A DNA stretch of 64,000 bases, taken from Prevotellaceae bacterium. GTDB lineage: Bacteria; Bacteroidota; Bacteroidia; Bacteroidales; Bacteroidaceae. Under the pieces are notes generated by a model. It searched no databases. It was given only the letters and a program-made list of their open reading frames with translations, and was not told where the DNA came from. Position numbers and translations under genes: made by a program. Each line of letters begins with the position of its first letter. Position 1 is the stretch's first letter. The stretch is taken from NCBI GenBank assembly GCA_015257125.1, contig JABZKU010000010.1, forward strand, positions 1-64,000, written 5' to 3'. Below are positions 1 to 10,086 of the stretch, piece by piece.

Positions 1-1207
<1,207 letters not shown>

Positions 1208-1326
1208 TCCAGCAGCAGATGATACTTAAAGCTGTCGCTTACTTTTGCAATCACTCTCCGAAATGAGAGTAAGACACTACAATAGGAGTATGTAATTCAA
1301 CTATACAGATAGCGTGTTCAAGAGAT

Positions 1327-1438
<112 letters not shown>

Positions 1439-1449
1439 TTTACAACAAG

Positions 1450-1486
1450 CCCCGAGACTCGAAAGAGACTCGGGGTTTTGTTTTTT
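1450..1486 (+). terminator. rho-independent terminator of the rRNA operon
   Basis: Stem CCCCGAG (1450-1456) pairs with CTCGGGG (1469-1475), extended by CTC/GAG around a GAAA tetraloop, and is followed by the T-rich run TTTTGTTTTTT. It sits 11 bp after the 5S gene. Confidence 0.92.
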
Positions 1487-1732
1487 CAAAAGCCCCTTTC
1501 TCATTCGAGAAGCGGTATTTCCCCTCCCAAGTACCTGTCACAAGTGCTTACAAGATAGGAAAAGGTCAACATGCTTTCCTATCAATTTGTGAGATTCCGC
1601 AATAAAGGCCGATGCATGACGAGATTAAATGCATGCTTATCGCATTTGGAGAATTGCGCAGGACGTGAAAGTCACAAATATACACCTACAAAACTTAGAA
1701 CTTATATTTCCGTCACACAAAAATAATCTAAG

Positions 1733-2866
1733 ATGAACCTTTTAATTGCTCTACTTCCCGCTCTGCTTTGGGGAGTGCTTCCGTTGGCTATTTCTAAGGT
1801 CGGCGGCCGTCCCATTCATCAAATTATTGGTACCACAACCGGAACACTGCTCGTAGCTATTGTGGTTTACCTCATTGTGCAACCCGATATCACCACGGCC
1901 AACTTCTGGTGGTGCTTTCTTTCCGGTGCCATGTGGGCCGGTGCGCAAATGCTGCAGTATCGTTCTTTCGAATTGATCGGCGTTTCCGGCGGTTTGCCCA
2001 TTTCTACCGGCATGCAATTGACGGCGAATTCCATTGTGGGGGCGCTCTTTCTCGGTGACTGGCCGACTTGGGGGCAGCGCTTGGTGGGTTTCAGCGCGAT
2101 TGCCTTGATCATTTGGGGAATCTGGCTCACTACGCGTCGTGATCCCGCAGGAAATGGCCAGAAATCCGCTCAGCAGCCGACAAACTTAGTCTCGAGTAAT
2201 GACATAGGTTCGCACGGTGAAAGTGCTTCAGCGGCGCTTAAAACGACGAATGTGAATGAAACGGCACAAGATGCAGCCCATCGCGTTGTAGATACGAACC
2301 CCGATTGCGTTGCTGAAGCAGTGGATCACGTGGGACAAGCGCCCGGCGAGGGGCTCGCAGCAACGAAAAGCGACAATGCATCCGCCGAGAACAGTACTTC
2401 AGACGCCGATGCGACTTCCAATATGAAGACCGGCATTCTTGTCTTGGCCATCGGTACGATAGGCTATGTGGGCTTCTCCTTTTTCCCTGCGCGATTCCAC
2501 GTCGACGGGCGCGCCGCTTTTCTGCCTCAAGCCATCGGCATGACGATAGGTGCTCTCTTCTTCTCGCTCTTCTATCTCAAGCAGCGTCCTTTCTCGCGGG
2601 CGAGTGTGAAGAATATGCTCGGCGGTTTCATCTTTGCTGTGGCCGTCTTACTCTATCTGATCTCCATCAATTTGAACGGTGTGTCGGTTGCCGCCTCACT
2701 GACGCAAATGAACGTGATTCTCGCCACCTTGGGCGGTATTTACATCCTCGGTGAGCGCAAGACACGTTGGGAATTGTGGAATGTCTACATCGGCCTCTTC
2801 ATTGTCTTGATTGGGGGCGTAATGATTGGCCTCACCTCCACAGAGATCGTGGCGAATCTGCTTTAA
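1733..2866 (+). CDS. GRP-family (RbsU/GlcU-like) sugar transporter with a long central insert
   Basis: Predicted inner-membrane permease of 377 residues in the drug/metabolite transporter superfamily. The opening MNLLIALLPALLWGVLPL and the segment GGLPISTGMQLTANSIVGALFLGDW (about 86-110) match the glucose/ribose porter family, which takes up sugars by proton symport. Hydrophobic helices fill residues 1-135 and 230-377. Between them is a hydrophilic, Ser/Ala/Asp/Asn-rich stretch of about 95 residues (136-230) with no transmembrane character; family members are usually near 290 residues, so this insert accounts for the extra length. It probably sits in the cytoplasm after helix 5. The gene stands alone between the rrn terminator and a terminator at 2988. 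Substrate cannot be read from the sequence. Confidence 0.85.
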   Translation: MNLLIALLPALLWGVLPLAISKVGGRPIHQIIGTTTGTLLVAIVVYLIVQPDITTANFWWCFLSGAMWAGAQMLQYRSFELIGVSGGLPISTGMQLTANSIVGALFLGDWPTWGQRLVGFSAIALIIWGIWLTTRRDPAGNGQKSAQQPTNLVSSNDIGSHGESASAALKTTNVNETAQDAAHRVVDTNPDCVAEAVDHVGQAPGEGLAATKSDNASAENSTSDADATSNMKTGILVLAIGTIGYVGFSFFPARFHVDGRAAFLPQAIGMTIGALFFSLFYLKQRPFSRASVKNMLGGFIFAVAVLLYLISINLNGVSVAASLTQMNVILATLGGIYILGERKTRWELWNVYIGLFIVLIGGVMIGLTSTEIVANLL

Positions 2867-2987
2867 TTGTTCAGTTGCTGTACAAACAAGGTGGTGCGGG
2901 CGAAAGTTTCGCTGTGCATTTCTCCAAGAGCATCCACCTTGCACCTCGACTATTTCCCCTTTTTACCAGTTGTCCCCAACGAGACCC

Positions 2988-3037
2988 AAAAAAGAGCGGC
3001 TGTGCAGTCCCATTCGGACTTGCACGGCCGCTTTTTT
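2988..3037 (+). terminator. bidirectional terminator between converging transporter and flotillin genes
   Basis: An A-tract (2988-2993), a GAGCGGCTGTGCA left arm, loop, TGCACGGCCGC right arm and a T-tract (3032-3037) form a strong hairpin with A and T runs on opposite sides. It can end transcription from 1733-2866 on the plus strand and from the minus-strand flotillin gene that stops at 3142. Confidence 0.9.
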
Positions 3038-3141
3038 GCGGTCATTGGAAAAACTTTTCCCACGAATGAGTAGGAAGGGCGCGCCGTGTTACGGGCAGCG
3101 CGCAGCTTTCAAAAAGAGGTTCCCGGGAGGGAAACGAAGGT

Positions 3142-4527
3142 TTAGACTTCTTCTGCTTCCGCCGTTTCGTTCTCGCCAGACTGATTGCGCTTGCCGAGAT
3201 ATTCGGGCAGACTCATACCGGCTTGGTCGAAGAGATCGGCGAGCGGGGGAACAGATTTGAGCAAACCGCTGACGAAGTTCGCCGTCGAACCCTTGCCGTC
3301 GGCACTTTGTCCACCGTTGTCCCAAACGGTCACCTTGTCGATGTTGATACCCTTGATGGCTTCCACCTGCGTGCGCACGAGTTCCGGAAGTTTCTCGAGG
3401 AGGAGAAGCATGTAGGCCTTGTTGGCGTCGCCGCCGGCAGCGCGGATCATCTTGTCGTAACCTTCGGCCTGCTTGGTCAGAATCTCATAAAGACCCTTTG
3501 CCTCGGCTTCCATCTTGGCAAAAATGGCATCGGCTTCACCCTTGGCTTGCACACGTTTTTGTTCGGCTTCGGCCTCGGCTTCGATCACAATACGGCGCTT
3601 TTCCACCTCTTGTGCCACGATGACGTTGGCTTGCTGCGAAGCGCGTTCGCGTTCGGCGCGCGCTGTTTCGGCCAAGCGTTCGGCAGAATAGGCTTCTTCG
3701 AGGGCTTTGGCCTGTGCCACCTTCTCGGCAGCGACGGCGCGACGCTGGGCTTCGGCTTCGCGTTCGCGGCGGTCGGCGTCAGAGTTGGCCACTTCGACCT
3801 TCGCCTTGTTCTCACCGGCGATGGCCATGGCGTTGGCTTCCGACGTGCGGATGCGCGTTTCCTTCATTGCTTCGGCGCGACCAATCTCACCGATCTTATC
3901 TTGTTCGGCAACGCTCACCTTGGCTTCGTTGATGGCCTTGGCGGCGGCTTCCTTACCGAGGGCTTCGATGTAGCCGCTCTCGTCTTTGATGTCGGTGACG
4001 TTGACGTTGATGAGCTTCAAACCGATTTTCTTCAGTTCGATCTCCACATTCTTCATAATGTTCTCCTGGAACTTGTCGCGGTCGCTGTTCAATTCCTCAA
4101 TCGACATTGATGCGATGACCAAACGGAGCTGTCCGAAGAGGATGTCGCGCGCCATCTCCTGAATGTCGGTGGGTTTGAGTCCGAGGAGACGTTCGGCGGC
4201 GTTGTTCATCGAGTCGCCTTCGGTCGAAATACCCACGGTGAAGCGGCAAGGTACGTCGACGCGGATGTTTTGTCGCGAGAGGGCGTTCGTCAAGTTGGCT
4301 TCGATCGAGATGGGTGTGAGGCTCAAGTAGGCATAGTCCTGAATGATGGGCCAAACGAAGGCACCGCCACCGTGAATGCACTTGGCTGAGCCGTTGGTAC
4401 CGCGCGTACCGAAGATGACCAAGATCTTGTCGGAGGGGCAACGGCGGTAGCGATTGAGTAATGCGGCGAGCATAATGATCGCGCCTACGAACAAAATCGC
4501 GGGAAGGTAGAGAGGAGACATTTCCAT
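3142..4527 (-). CDS. flotillin-like SPFH/band-7 membrane scaffold protein
   Basis: 461 residues. One N-terminal membrane segment (about 7-25) is followed by an SPFH/band-7 domain (about 30-210, including GGGAFVWPIIQDYAYLSL) and a long Ala/Glu/Arg-rich coiled-coil region (about 210-350, many EAEA and AEAERRA heptads), then a flotillin-type C-terminus with a short acidic tail. This layout matches bacterial flotillins (FloT/YqiK), which form oligomeric membrane microdomains and help assemble other membrane proteins. The NfeD-like gene at 4745-5317 lies just upstream in the same direction, the usual flotillin partner. No promoter is seen in the 217-bp gap, so both probably depend on the promoter at 5468-5499. 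An alternative start two codons downstream is possible. Confidence 0.9.
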   Translation of the reverse strand: MEMSPLYLPAILFVGAIIMLAALLNRYRRCPSDKILVIFGTRGTNGSAKCIHGGGAFVWPIIQDYAYLSLTPISIEANLTNALSRQNIRVDVPCRFTVGISTEGDSMNNAAERLLGLKPTDIQEMARDILFGQLRLVIASMSIEELNSDRDKFQENIMKNVEIELKKIGLKLINVNVTDIKDESGYIEALGKEAAAKAINEAKVSVAEQDKIGEIGRAEAMKETRIRTSEANAMAIAGENKAKVEVANSDADRREREAEAQRRAVAAEKVAQAKALEEAYSAERLAETARAERERASQQANVIVAQEVEKRRIVIEAEAEAEQKRVQAKGEADAIFAKMEAEAKGLYEILTKQAEGYDKMIRAAGGDANKAYMLLLLEKLPELVRTQVEAIKGINIDKVTVWDNGGQSADGKGSTANFVSGLLKSVPPLADLFDQAGMSLPEYLGKRNQSGENETAEAEEV

Positions 4528-4744
4528 AAAAGTGATGTGTTGATAGATAGTAGTTGCAAGAGAAACTCACAAACGCTCATTTCGCCTCGCTTATCTACGC
4601 GAGCGAGGTGGAAGGTAGCGCAAGATTGGCTCAGCCGCGGCGAAATGCAGCAGCCGGGGTACAACTTGCCGTTGGCCGGGTGTGTATGCCCGTGGCGAGC
4701 GCGCGCTGTGCGAAAGTGGTGCGTCGTGAGGTGGAGCGACGGGG

Positions 4745-5317
4745 CTACAGGCGTTGTACCGTCACCGTGAGATGGTCTACGGCTTTGACCACGCGCACTT
4801 TACAGCCCGTGGGAAGTTCGTCGCCGTCGGCACTTTCGGCGATCAATTCGTGGAGTGAACCAGCCACACTCACCATGACTTTGCCCAGTTGTCCCTTGCC
4901 GGGAGGGATGCGAAGGTAGACATCGCCCACCGTACCGACACTTTGCGCCGTGTCGAAGGTCGCATTTTGCGACAGACGCAGCACTTGGCAGAGCAAGTAG
5001 TAGACGATGAGCATAAAGAGGGCGCCCACGGAGAAAGCCACGGTGCCCAACCACCATTGGTTCTGAATTTCGGGATAGCAGAGCACGCCGGTCCAACCGA
5101 AACCGAGGAGGAAGCAGGCCACCGTCTTCACCGAAACAAGACTCAGTCCGTCGATGTCGAAGCTGGTGTCGCCACCGCTGAAGTCTGCATCGGTGTCAAA
5201 ACCAAAAAGCAGGAGGGCGATTTGGATGAGGAAGACAACGGAGGCTACAATGGCCGTACCCCAATACAAATAGTAGGTGGGAGATTGAAGAAAGAGGTCC
5301 CAATATGAGCTGGTCAT
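4745..5317 (-). CDS. NfeD-like membrane protein, flotillin partner
   Basis: 190 residues from the ATG at 5317. Three hydrophobic segments (about 16-38, 53-75 and 82-106) precede a soluble C-terminal region of about 75 residues with the features of the NfeD OB-fold (GTVGDVYLRIPPGKGQLGKVMVSV). NfeD proteins are encoded next to flotillins and are thought to act with them in membrane microdomains. The frame stays open to an ATG at 5470, but the promoter at 5468-5499 would initiate downstream of that codon, so 5317 is preferred. No Ser protease domain is present, so this is the short type. Confidence 0.75.
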   Translation of the reverse strand: MTSSYWDLFLQSPTYYLYWGTAIVASVVFLIQIALLLFGFDTDADFSGGDTSFDIDGLSLVSVKTVACFLLGFGWTGVLCYPEIQNQWWLGTVAFSVGALFMLIVYYLLCQVLRLSQNATFDTAQSVGTVGDVYLRIPPGKGQLGKVMVSVAGSLHELIAESADGDELPTGCKVRVVKAVDHLTVTVQRL

Positions 5318-5467
5318 GGTGGATAGAGGATATAAAAAGGACATAAATGTGAGCCAAAGTGCCATCCGGACTTGAGCTCGTGTGCGTTTTTCAGAAAAAG
5401 GGACGCATGGTCGAGCGACCCCGGTGGACTTTACGGACTTCGAACAAAATGAACGGGAGTCACACCG

Positions 5468-5499
5468 CAAATATACAGACTAAGTTCTGACTTTCCAAA
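5468..5499 (-). promoter_or_regulatory. Bacteroidota-type promoter for the nfeD-like/flotillin operon
   Basis: On the minus strand, TTTG (5499-5496) and TATATTTG (5475-5468) are separated by 20 bp, an exact match to the TTTG/TAnnTTTG consensus with standard spacing. Transcription would start near 5462, giving a leader of about 145 nt. Confidence 0.75.
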
Positions 5500-5738
5500 A
5501 AAAAGTGTTCGTTTTTTTGTTGGTTCGGCTTTTCGTTTTTGAGAAAAATGTGCTATTCTTTCTCTTTCAAGAAGTTAGTGCTGATCGAAGGTGGCTGTTT
5601 TTTCGGCTATACGTGGCGTCTTTTCAGCACTTCGCGGTGTGTGCTGGGAAAAGTAGGGAGAAAAAAGCGAAAAGCAGTGGTGTTTGGCGAAAAAGTCGTG
5701 AGCTTTTTATTGAAAGTTGGGAAGGGGTGTCCGAAGAA

Positions 5739-5914
5739 TGGCGGTCTGCTTCAGTGCGGCGGTGTGCGTTGTGCCCGTGGGGTGGGAGTTCTTGCCGACG
5801 CGTGCCGCCGAAGGCCATGAGAGCGCGGATGTTTTTCCCGCAGCCCGTGACGATGATGCCGGCGTTGTCGTGTTTGCCGATGTGGGTGTTACCATATTTG
5901 CGATACTCAATGCG
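5739..5914 (-). pseudogene. internally deleted remnant of a DHHW/AlgX-like gene paralogous to 13470-15074
   Basis: Read on the minus strand, 5914-5812 encodes a peptide ending NAGIIVTGCGKNIRALMAFG, nearly the same as residues 140-159 of the DHHW protein at 13470-15074 (GSGKNV in place of GCGKNI). The sequence then jumps, in another frame, to a peptide with VGKN, PTGTTHTAALKQTA, matching the intact protein's C-terminal tail at about residue 456 onward. At DNA level 5739-5803 resembles 13642-13706 and 5804-5868 resembles 14592-14658. About 880 bp of the ancestral gene is missing between the two blocks. Upstream, IEYRKYGNTHIGKHD differs from the intact copy, so the parent was a diverged paralogue. 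The rest of 5500-5990 shows no gene. Confidence 0.8.
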
Positions 5915-5992
5915 TTAAGGAGCATACGGGTCAGCAATGTGTTCAAACAATGCGAATTCCATCTTTGCAACTGAGTAGCAAAAGTAAAAGCG

Positions 5993-6000
5993 TATATTTG
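5993..6000 (+). promoter_or_regulatory. possible -7 element for the small metal-resistance gene
   Basis: TATATTTG fits TAnnTTTG and lies 33 bp before the ATG at 6034. The nearest TTTG (5964-5967) is 25 bp upstream, wider than usual, so the assignment is tentative. Confidence 0.4.
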
Positions 6001-6033
6001 CACCCGAAAAGTAGTTTTACTGTCAACAAAGAA

Positions 6034-6429
6034 ATGAAAAGACAAGTGTACATAGCGATAGTGGTTTTGGCAGCAATCATGTTGCTTGCCGTGCCATTCA
6101 TTCCGCATCATCACCACGATAATGCGCTATGTACGGTTGTGGAACACTGTGACAGCGACAACACGGATAATGACGTACATACAGGCCACAGTGATGACGG
6201 CACGGTGTGCATAGAGAATGGCGGATTGTTCATATCCCAATCCGATGCCCACAACAATACTTCTTATAAGATTATTCCGACATTTGTCTGTGCGATATGC
6301 AGGATGGTAATTGCCGAACTGTTTCCGGCAAAGAAGATTCCATGCGAATGGGAAGGCATCGCCATCTACCAATCGGCGAAACTGAACCGGATCAATGGTC
6401 TGCGGGCACCACCCCATATTATTTTCTGA
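6034..6429 (+). CDS. small His-rich membrane-anchored protein (DUF6769-like)
   Basis: 131 residues. An N-terminal hydrophobic segment (about 4-22, IAIVVLAAIMLLAVPFI) could be a signal peptide or anchor. It is followed at once by HHHH, then an Asp/His/Cys-rich stretch to about residue 70 and a CAIC pair near residue 90. Such small proteins with clustered His, Asp and Cys occur beside Bacteroidota heavy-metal efflux genes, and the cusA-type gene lies 530 bp downstream. A metal-binding periplasmic role is an inference from composition and context. The start at 6034 is chosen over an in-frame ATG at 5950 because the latter would lie upstream of the -7 element and would put charged residues before the hydrophobic segment. 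A terminator follows directly. Confidence 0.6.
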   Translation: MKRQVYIAIVVLAAIMLLAVPFIPHHHHDNALCTVVEHCDSDNTDNDVHTGHSDDGTVCIENGGLFISQSDAHNNTSYKIIPTFVCAICRMVIAELFPAKKIPCEWEGIAIYQSAKLNRINGLRAPPHIIF

Positions 6430-6493
6430 CACCTCATTATAAATCTATGAGGTGCGGTATGCCTTTTCGCATACCCTATTTCCCTTTTTTTAT
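6430..6493 (+). terminator. double hairpin after the small metal-resistance gene
   Basis: CACCTCAT (6430-6437) pairs with ATGAGGTG (6447-6454), and GGTATGC (6456-6462) pairs with GCATACC (6469-6475). The second stem is followed by CTATTTCCCTTTTTTT. The first arm begins one base after the stop codon. Confidence 0.75.
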
Positions 6494-6501
6494 ACATCAT
6501 C

Positions 6502-6524
6502 CGTTCCCTTTGTGTAAGGGAACG
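6502..6524. repeat. perfect 9-bp inverted repeat before the PAP2 remnant
   Basis: CGTTCCCTT (6502-6510) and AAGGGAACG (6516-6524) flank TGTGT. No T-run follows on the plus strand. It ends 4 bp before the ATG of the broken PAP2 gene, so it could be an operator or a leader hairpin. Confidence 0.45.
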
Positions 6525-6528
6525 TAAA

Positions 6529-6729
6529 ATGTAGTACAACAAAAATGTCATAAAGAGAGCCTTAGTGCCTGTAGCACCGGTCTTTCTTCTGTTGTTGTAT
6601 GCCTATGATGTAAAGCACAAGGACGATTTGCAACCGACTGACAGCCTGTTGCACGACACCGGCGCGTCGCAACTTTCAGTCAAGCAGCTGATAGTGCCGG
6701 CCTTGCTGATGGCATCGGTAGATATGTGA
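6529..6729 (+). pseudogene. PAP2-family phosphatase fragment with a stop at codon 2
   Basis: The frame reads ATG TAG, then continues open for 64 codons as YNKNVIKRALVPVAPVFLLL and later LSVKQLIVPALLMASVDM before TGA. The N-terminal pattern (short hydrophobic segment, then SVKQLIVPA and a second hydrophobic run) resembles the start of Bacteroidota PAP2 lipid phosphatases, which are normally 200 residues or more. The catalytic motifs KxxxxxxRP, PSGH and SRxxxxxH are all absent because the 3' part is missing. The nonsense codon plus the truncation mark it as dead. The 230 bp from 6730 to 6960 shows no gene. Confidence 0.55.
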
Positions 6730-6960
6730 TAGCCGCAGGAACGAGAGCATTAAGGAGGTTGCACAGCAAGCATTGAGTCGGGGATGGTGTCTCCAGAGTA
6801 GGTCTGGGGATTTTATGCACAAAACCTCGCATATAGGCAGTAACTGTCCGTGCAACGCAAATTGTCCCAAAAGAAGGCGGAGATCTCCCGCATCTCCTTT
6901 TCCCTTACTACAATGGGAAGAGAGAGGACTTTCAGACTGATCTTTAATTTAGAATGGAAT

Positions 6961-9900
6961 ATGTTTCAGAAACTGATAAAATTCTCAATAGAGAACAAAC
7001 TTACAATAGGCCTACTGACAGTAGTCCTCATCATCTGGGGAGGGTGGTCGCTGTCACAGTTGCCGTTTGACTCCACGCCTGATATAACCAACAATCAGGT
7101 GCAGGTCATCACGCAGGCCCCGACGTTGGGGGCGCAGGAGGTGGAGCAGTTCATCACCACTCCCGTGGAGATGGCGCTCGCCAACATACCGAGAGTGACG
7201 GAGCGGCGGAGCATCAGTCGCAGCGGACTATCGGTCATCACGCTTGTTTTCGACGATGCCGCCGATGTGTATTGGGCGCGGCAGCAGGTGAGCCAACAAT
7301 TGAAGGAAGCCGAGGAGGTGTTGCCGCAAGGCAAAGGCACTGTGGGGCTTGTTCCCGTGACGACCGGGCTCGGCGAAATCTACCATTATACCCTACGCGC
7401 GAAAAAAGGCTACGAAGATAAGTATAGCCTTACCGACCTGCGCACGATGCAGGACTGGATTGTGCGCAAGCAACTGTCCGGCACGGAGGGCATAGCCGAA
7501 GTGAGCGGATGGGGCGGATACGTGAAGCAGTACGAGGTGGCGATTGACGCCGACCGACTGAACGCATCTGGGCTGACCGTGGCGGACGTGTATGACGCCC
7601 TCGAAGCGGGCAACGAGAATACCGGCGGCAGCTACATCGAGAAGAACAGCAACCAGTATTTCATCCGCGGTATAGGTCTCGCCACGTCGTTGGAGGACAT
7701 CGGGAAAATTCCCGTGAAGACCATTGGCGGTACTCCGATACTCGTAAGGGACGTGGCAAATGTGCAGTTCGGATATGCCACCCGCTATGGAGCCGTGACA
7801 AGGAACGGCGAGGGCGAGGTCGTGGCCGGTATCACGCTGATGCTCAAAGGTGAGAATTTTCAGCAGGTGATAAAGAATGTAAAGGAGCGCATGACGCAGA
7901 TACAGAAAAGCCTGCCCGAAGGCGTGGTCATCGAACCCTTCATCGACCGTACGCAATTGGTGAACTGCGTGACGGGAACCATCACTCGCAACCTGATAGA
8001 GGGAGGGCTGATTGTGGTCTTTATCCTCGTGCTGTTCCTTGGCAACTACCGCGCAGGACTTGTGGTAGCCACCGTGATTCCATTGTCCATGTTGTTCGCC
8101 TTCGGGATGATGAAGCTCTTCGGCGTGAGCGGAAACCTGATGAGCCTCGGTGCGATAGACTTCGGGCTTATCGTCGATGGTGCGGTCATCATCGTGGAAG
8201 CCGTGTGCCACCACATAGGCATCAGCAGGGACAAGTACCGGGGCGCAAGGCTCACGCAGGCGCAGATGGACGACGAGGTGTATCTCTCCGCGTCCAAAAT
8301 CCGCAAGAGCGCGGCATTCGGCGAAATCATTATCATGACGGTCTATTTGCCCTTGCTCACGCTGGCGGGGATTGAGGGGAAGATGTTCCGCCCCATGGCG
8401 ATGACCATCTTCTTCGCCATACTCGGGGCATTCATCTTGTCGCTCACGTATGTGCCGATGGCAAGCGCGTTGTTCCTCAGCAAGGAGAGCACGCACAAGC
8501 GCAACCTATCTGACCGCCTCATTGAGAAGTTGAGAGGATGGTATCTGCCCGTCATCACGAAAAGCCTCAATTGGAGCAAGGCGCTGATCGCCTCGATGGT
8601 CGTGCTGTTTGTGGCCAGCCTACTTATCTTCAATAGGTTGGGCGGAGAGTTCATCCCCAGCCTTGAGGAGGGCGACTTCGCCGCCGAAATCAGCATGGTG
8701 CAGGGCACGTCGCTCTCGCAGATGGTCGAAAGCACCACGCAGGCGGAGAAAAGACTGAAGGCGCAATTCCCGGAGGTGAAACAGGCGGTGACGCGCATCG
8801 GAAGCTCCGAAATCCCCACCGACCCCATGCCCGTGGAGCGTGCCGACATGCTCATATCCTTGATTCCGAAAGCCGAATGGACCTCAGCAAAGACCAAAGA
8901 CGAGCTGATGGAGAAGATGGAGGAAGCGCTGAGCGTCATTCCCGGAATGGAAGTGGAGATGACGCAGCCCATACAGATGCGCAACAACGAGCTGATTACG
9001 GGCATCAAACAGGATGTGGCAATAAAGATATACGGCAACGACCTCGACGCACTGGAATCTTCAGCAAAAAAAGTGGCATCGCTCATCAAGAATGTGGATG
9101 GCGTGTCTGAGCCGTTCGTGGAGAAGGTGCAGGGACAGCCACAGATACAGGTGAAGTACGACCGCGACCGTCTGGCGAAATACGGCATTTCCATAACCAC
9201 CGCTAATCGTGTGCTCGAAGCCGCCTTCGCCGGCCGTCGCACCGGCTACGTGTTCGAGGAAGATCGCCGTTTTGACATGGTGGTGCGGATGGACAATAAC
9301 CTGCGCAACGACCTCGCGGCATTGGAAGGTCTCTATCTGCCGCTGCCCGACGGCGGGACGCTGCCGTTGCGGCAGGTTGCCGAAATCAGCTTCGAGAACG
9401 CTCCGGCGCAAATCACACACGAGGACGGACAGCGGCGCATCTATGTGGGTTTCAACGTTCGAGGACGTGACGTGCAAAGCACCGTAGAGGAAATCCAAGC
9501 CCTTCTCGACAAGGAACTGAAGCTCCCGGCGGGCTATTATTACACATACGGCGGACAGTTCCAGAACCTTCAGGAAGCCACAGGACGCCTCATGCTCGCC
9601 GTGCCGCTTGCCCTGCTGGTTATCCTCTGCCTGCTGTATGCCACACTGAAGAATGTGCGCGAGACGCTGTTCGTGTTCTCTGCCATACCGTTGTCTGCCA
9701 TCGGCGGTGTGTGGGCTTTGTGGCTGCGCGATATGCCGTTCAGCATTTCCGCCGGTGTGGGATTCATCGCGCTCTTTGGCGTGGCGGTACTCAACGGCAT
9801 CGTGCTTATCGGACAGTTCAACACGTTCGAGAAGGAAGGAATGACGGATGTGCGGAAACGCATTATCGAGGGGTGTATGCTGCGACTGCGCCCGGTCATC

Positions 9901-10086
9901 ATGACGGCACTCGTGGCATCGCTCGGCTTCATGCCTATGGCACTCTCCACGGGCGACGGAGCCGAAGTGCAGCGTCCCCTCGCGACTGTGGTCATCGGCG
10001 GTCTGCTCACGGCTACCATCCTGACACTCATCGTCTTGCCGTCAATATATAAGACATTCACAAGAGAAAATCGTAAGGAAGCATGA
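6961..10086 (+). CDS. CusA/CzcA-type heavy-metal RND efflux pump
   Basis: 1041 residues from the ATG at 6961 (MFQKLIKFSIENKLTIG), the usual size for HME-RND pumps. Two repeats of one helix, a periplasmic porter/docking domain and a helix bundle are visible. The helix-4 motif DFGLIVDGAVIIVEA (about 400-414) carries the acidic residues of the heavy-metal RND group. The pump exports divalent or monovalent metal ions across the envelope by proton antiport; whether for copper/silver or cobalt/zinc/cadmium cannot be decided here. It overlaps the next gene by 4 bp (ATGA), so the three pump genes are one transcription unit in the order inner pump, outer channel, adaptor. An in-frame ATG at 6850 would add 37 non-conserved residues. 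No metal-responsive regulator is nearby. Confidence 0.95.
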   Translation: MFQKLIKFSIENKLTIGLLTVVLIIWGGWSLSQLPFDSTPDITNNQVQVITQAPTLGAQEVEQFITTPVEMALANIPRVTERRSISRSGLSVITLVFDDAADVYWARQQVSQQLKEAEEVLPQGKGTVGLVPVTTGLGEIYHYTLRAKKGYEDKYSLTDLRTMQDWIVRKQLSGTEGIAEVSGWGGYVKQYEVAIDADRLNASGLTVADVYDALEAGNENTGGSYIEKNSNQYFIRGIGLATSLEDIGKIPVKTIGGTPILVRDVANVQFGYATRYGAVTRNGEGEVVAGITLMLKGENFQQVIKNVKERMTQIQKSLPEGVVIEPFIDRTQLVNCVTGTITRNLIEGGLIVVFILVLFLGNYRAGLVVATVIPLSMLFAFGMMKLFGVSGNLMSLGAIDFGLIVDGAVIIVEAVCHHIGISRDKYRGARLTQAQMDDEVYLSASKIRKSAAFGEIIIMTVYLPLLTLAGIEGKMFRPMAMTIFFAILGAFILSLTYVPMASALFLSKESTHKRNLSDRLIEKLRGWYLPVITKSLNWSKALIASMVVLFVASLLIFNRLGGEFIPSLEEGDFAAEISMVQGTSLSQMVESTTQAEKRLKAQFPEVKQAVTRIGSSEIPTDPMPVERADMLISLIPKAEWTSAKTKDELMEKMEEALSVIPGMEVEMTQPIQMRNNELITGIKQDVAIKIYGNDLDALESSAKKVASLIKNVDGVSEPFVEKVQGQPQIQVKYDRDRLAKYGISITTANRVLEAAFAGRRTGYVFEEDRRFDMVVRMDNNLRNDLAALEGLYLPLPDGGTLPLRQVAEISFENAPAQITHEDGQRRIYVGFNVRGRDVQSTVEEIQALLDKELKLPAGYYYTYGGQFQNLQEATGRLMLAVPLALLVILCLLYATLKNVRETLFVFSAIPLSAIGGVWALWLRDMPFSISAGVGFIALFGVAVLNGIVLIGQFNTFEKEGMTDVRKRIIEGCMLRLRPVIMTALVASLGFMPMALSTGDGAEVQRPLATVVIGGLLTATILTLIVLPSIYKTFTRENRKEA

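Noticed and set aside
1208..1326. tRNA gene in the 23S-5S spacer
   Set aside because: No T-loop (GGTTCGAATCC type) or acceptor pairing found; also none elsewhere in the window, including the tRNA-like word GCGCTACCAACT near 34557.
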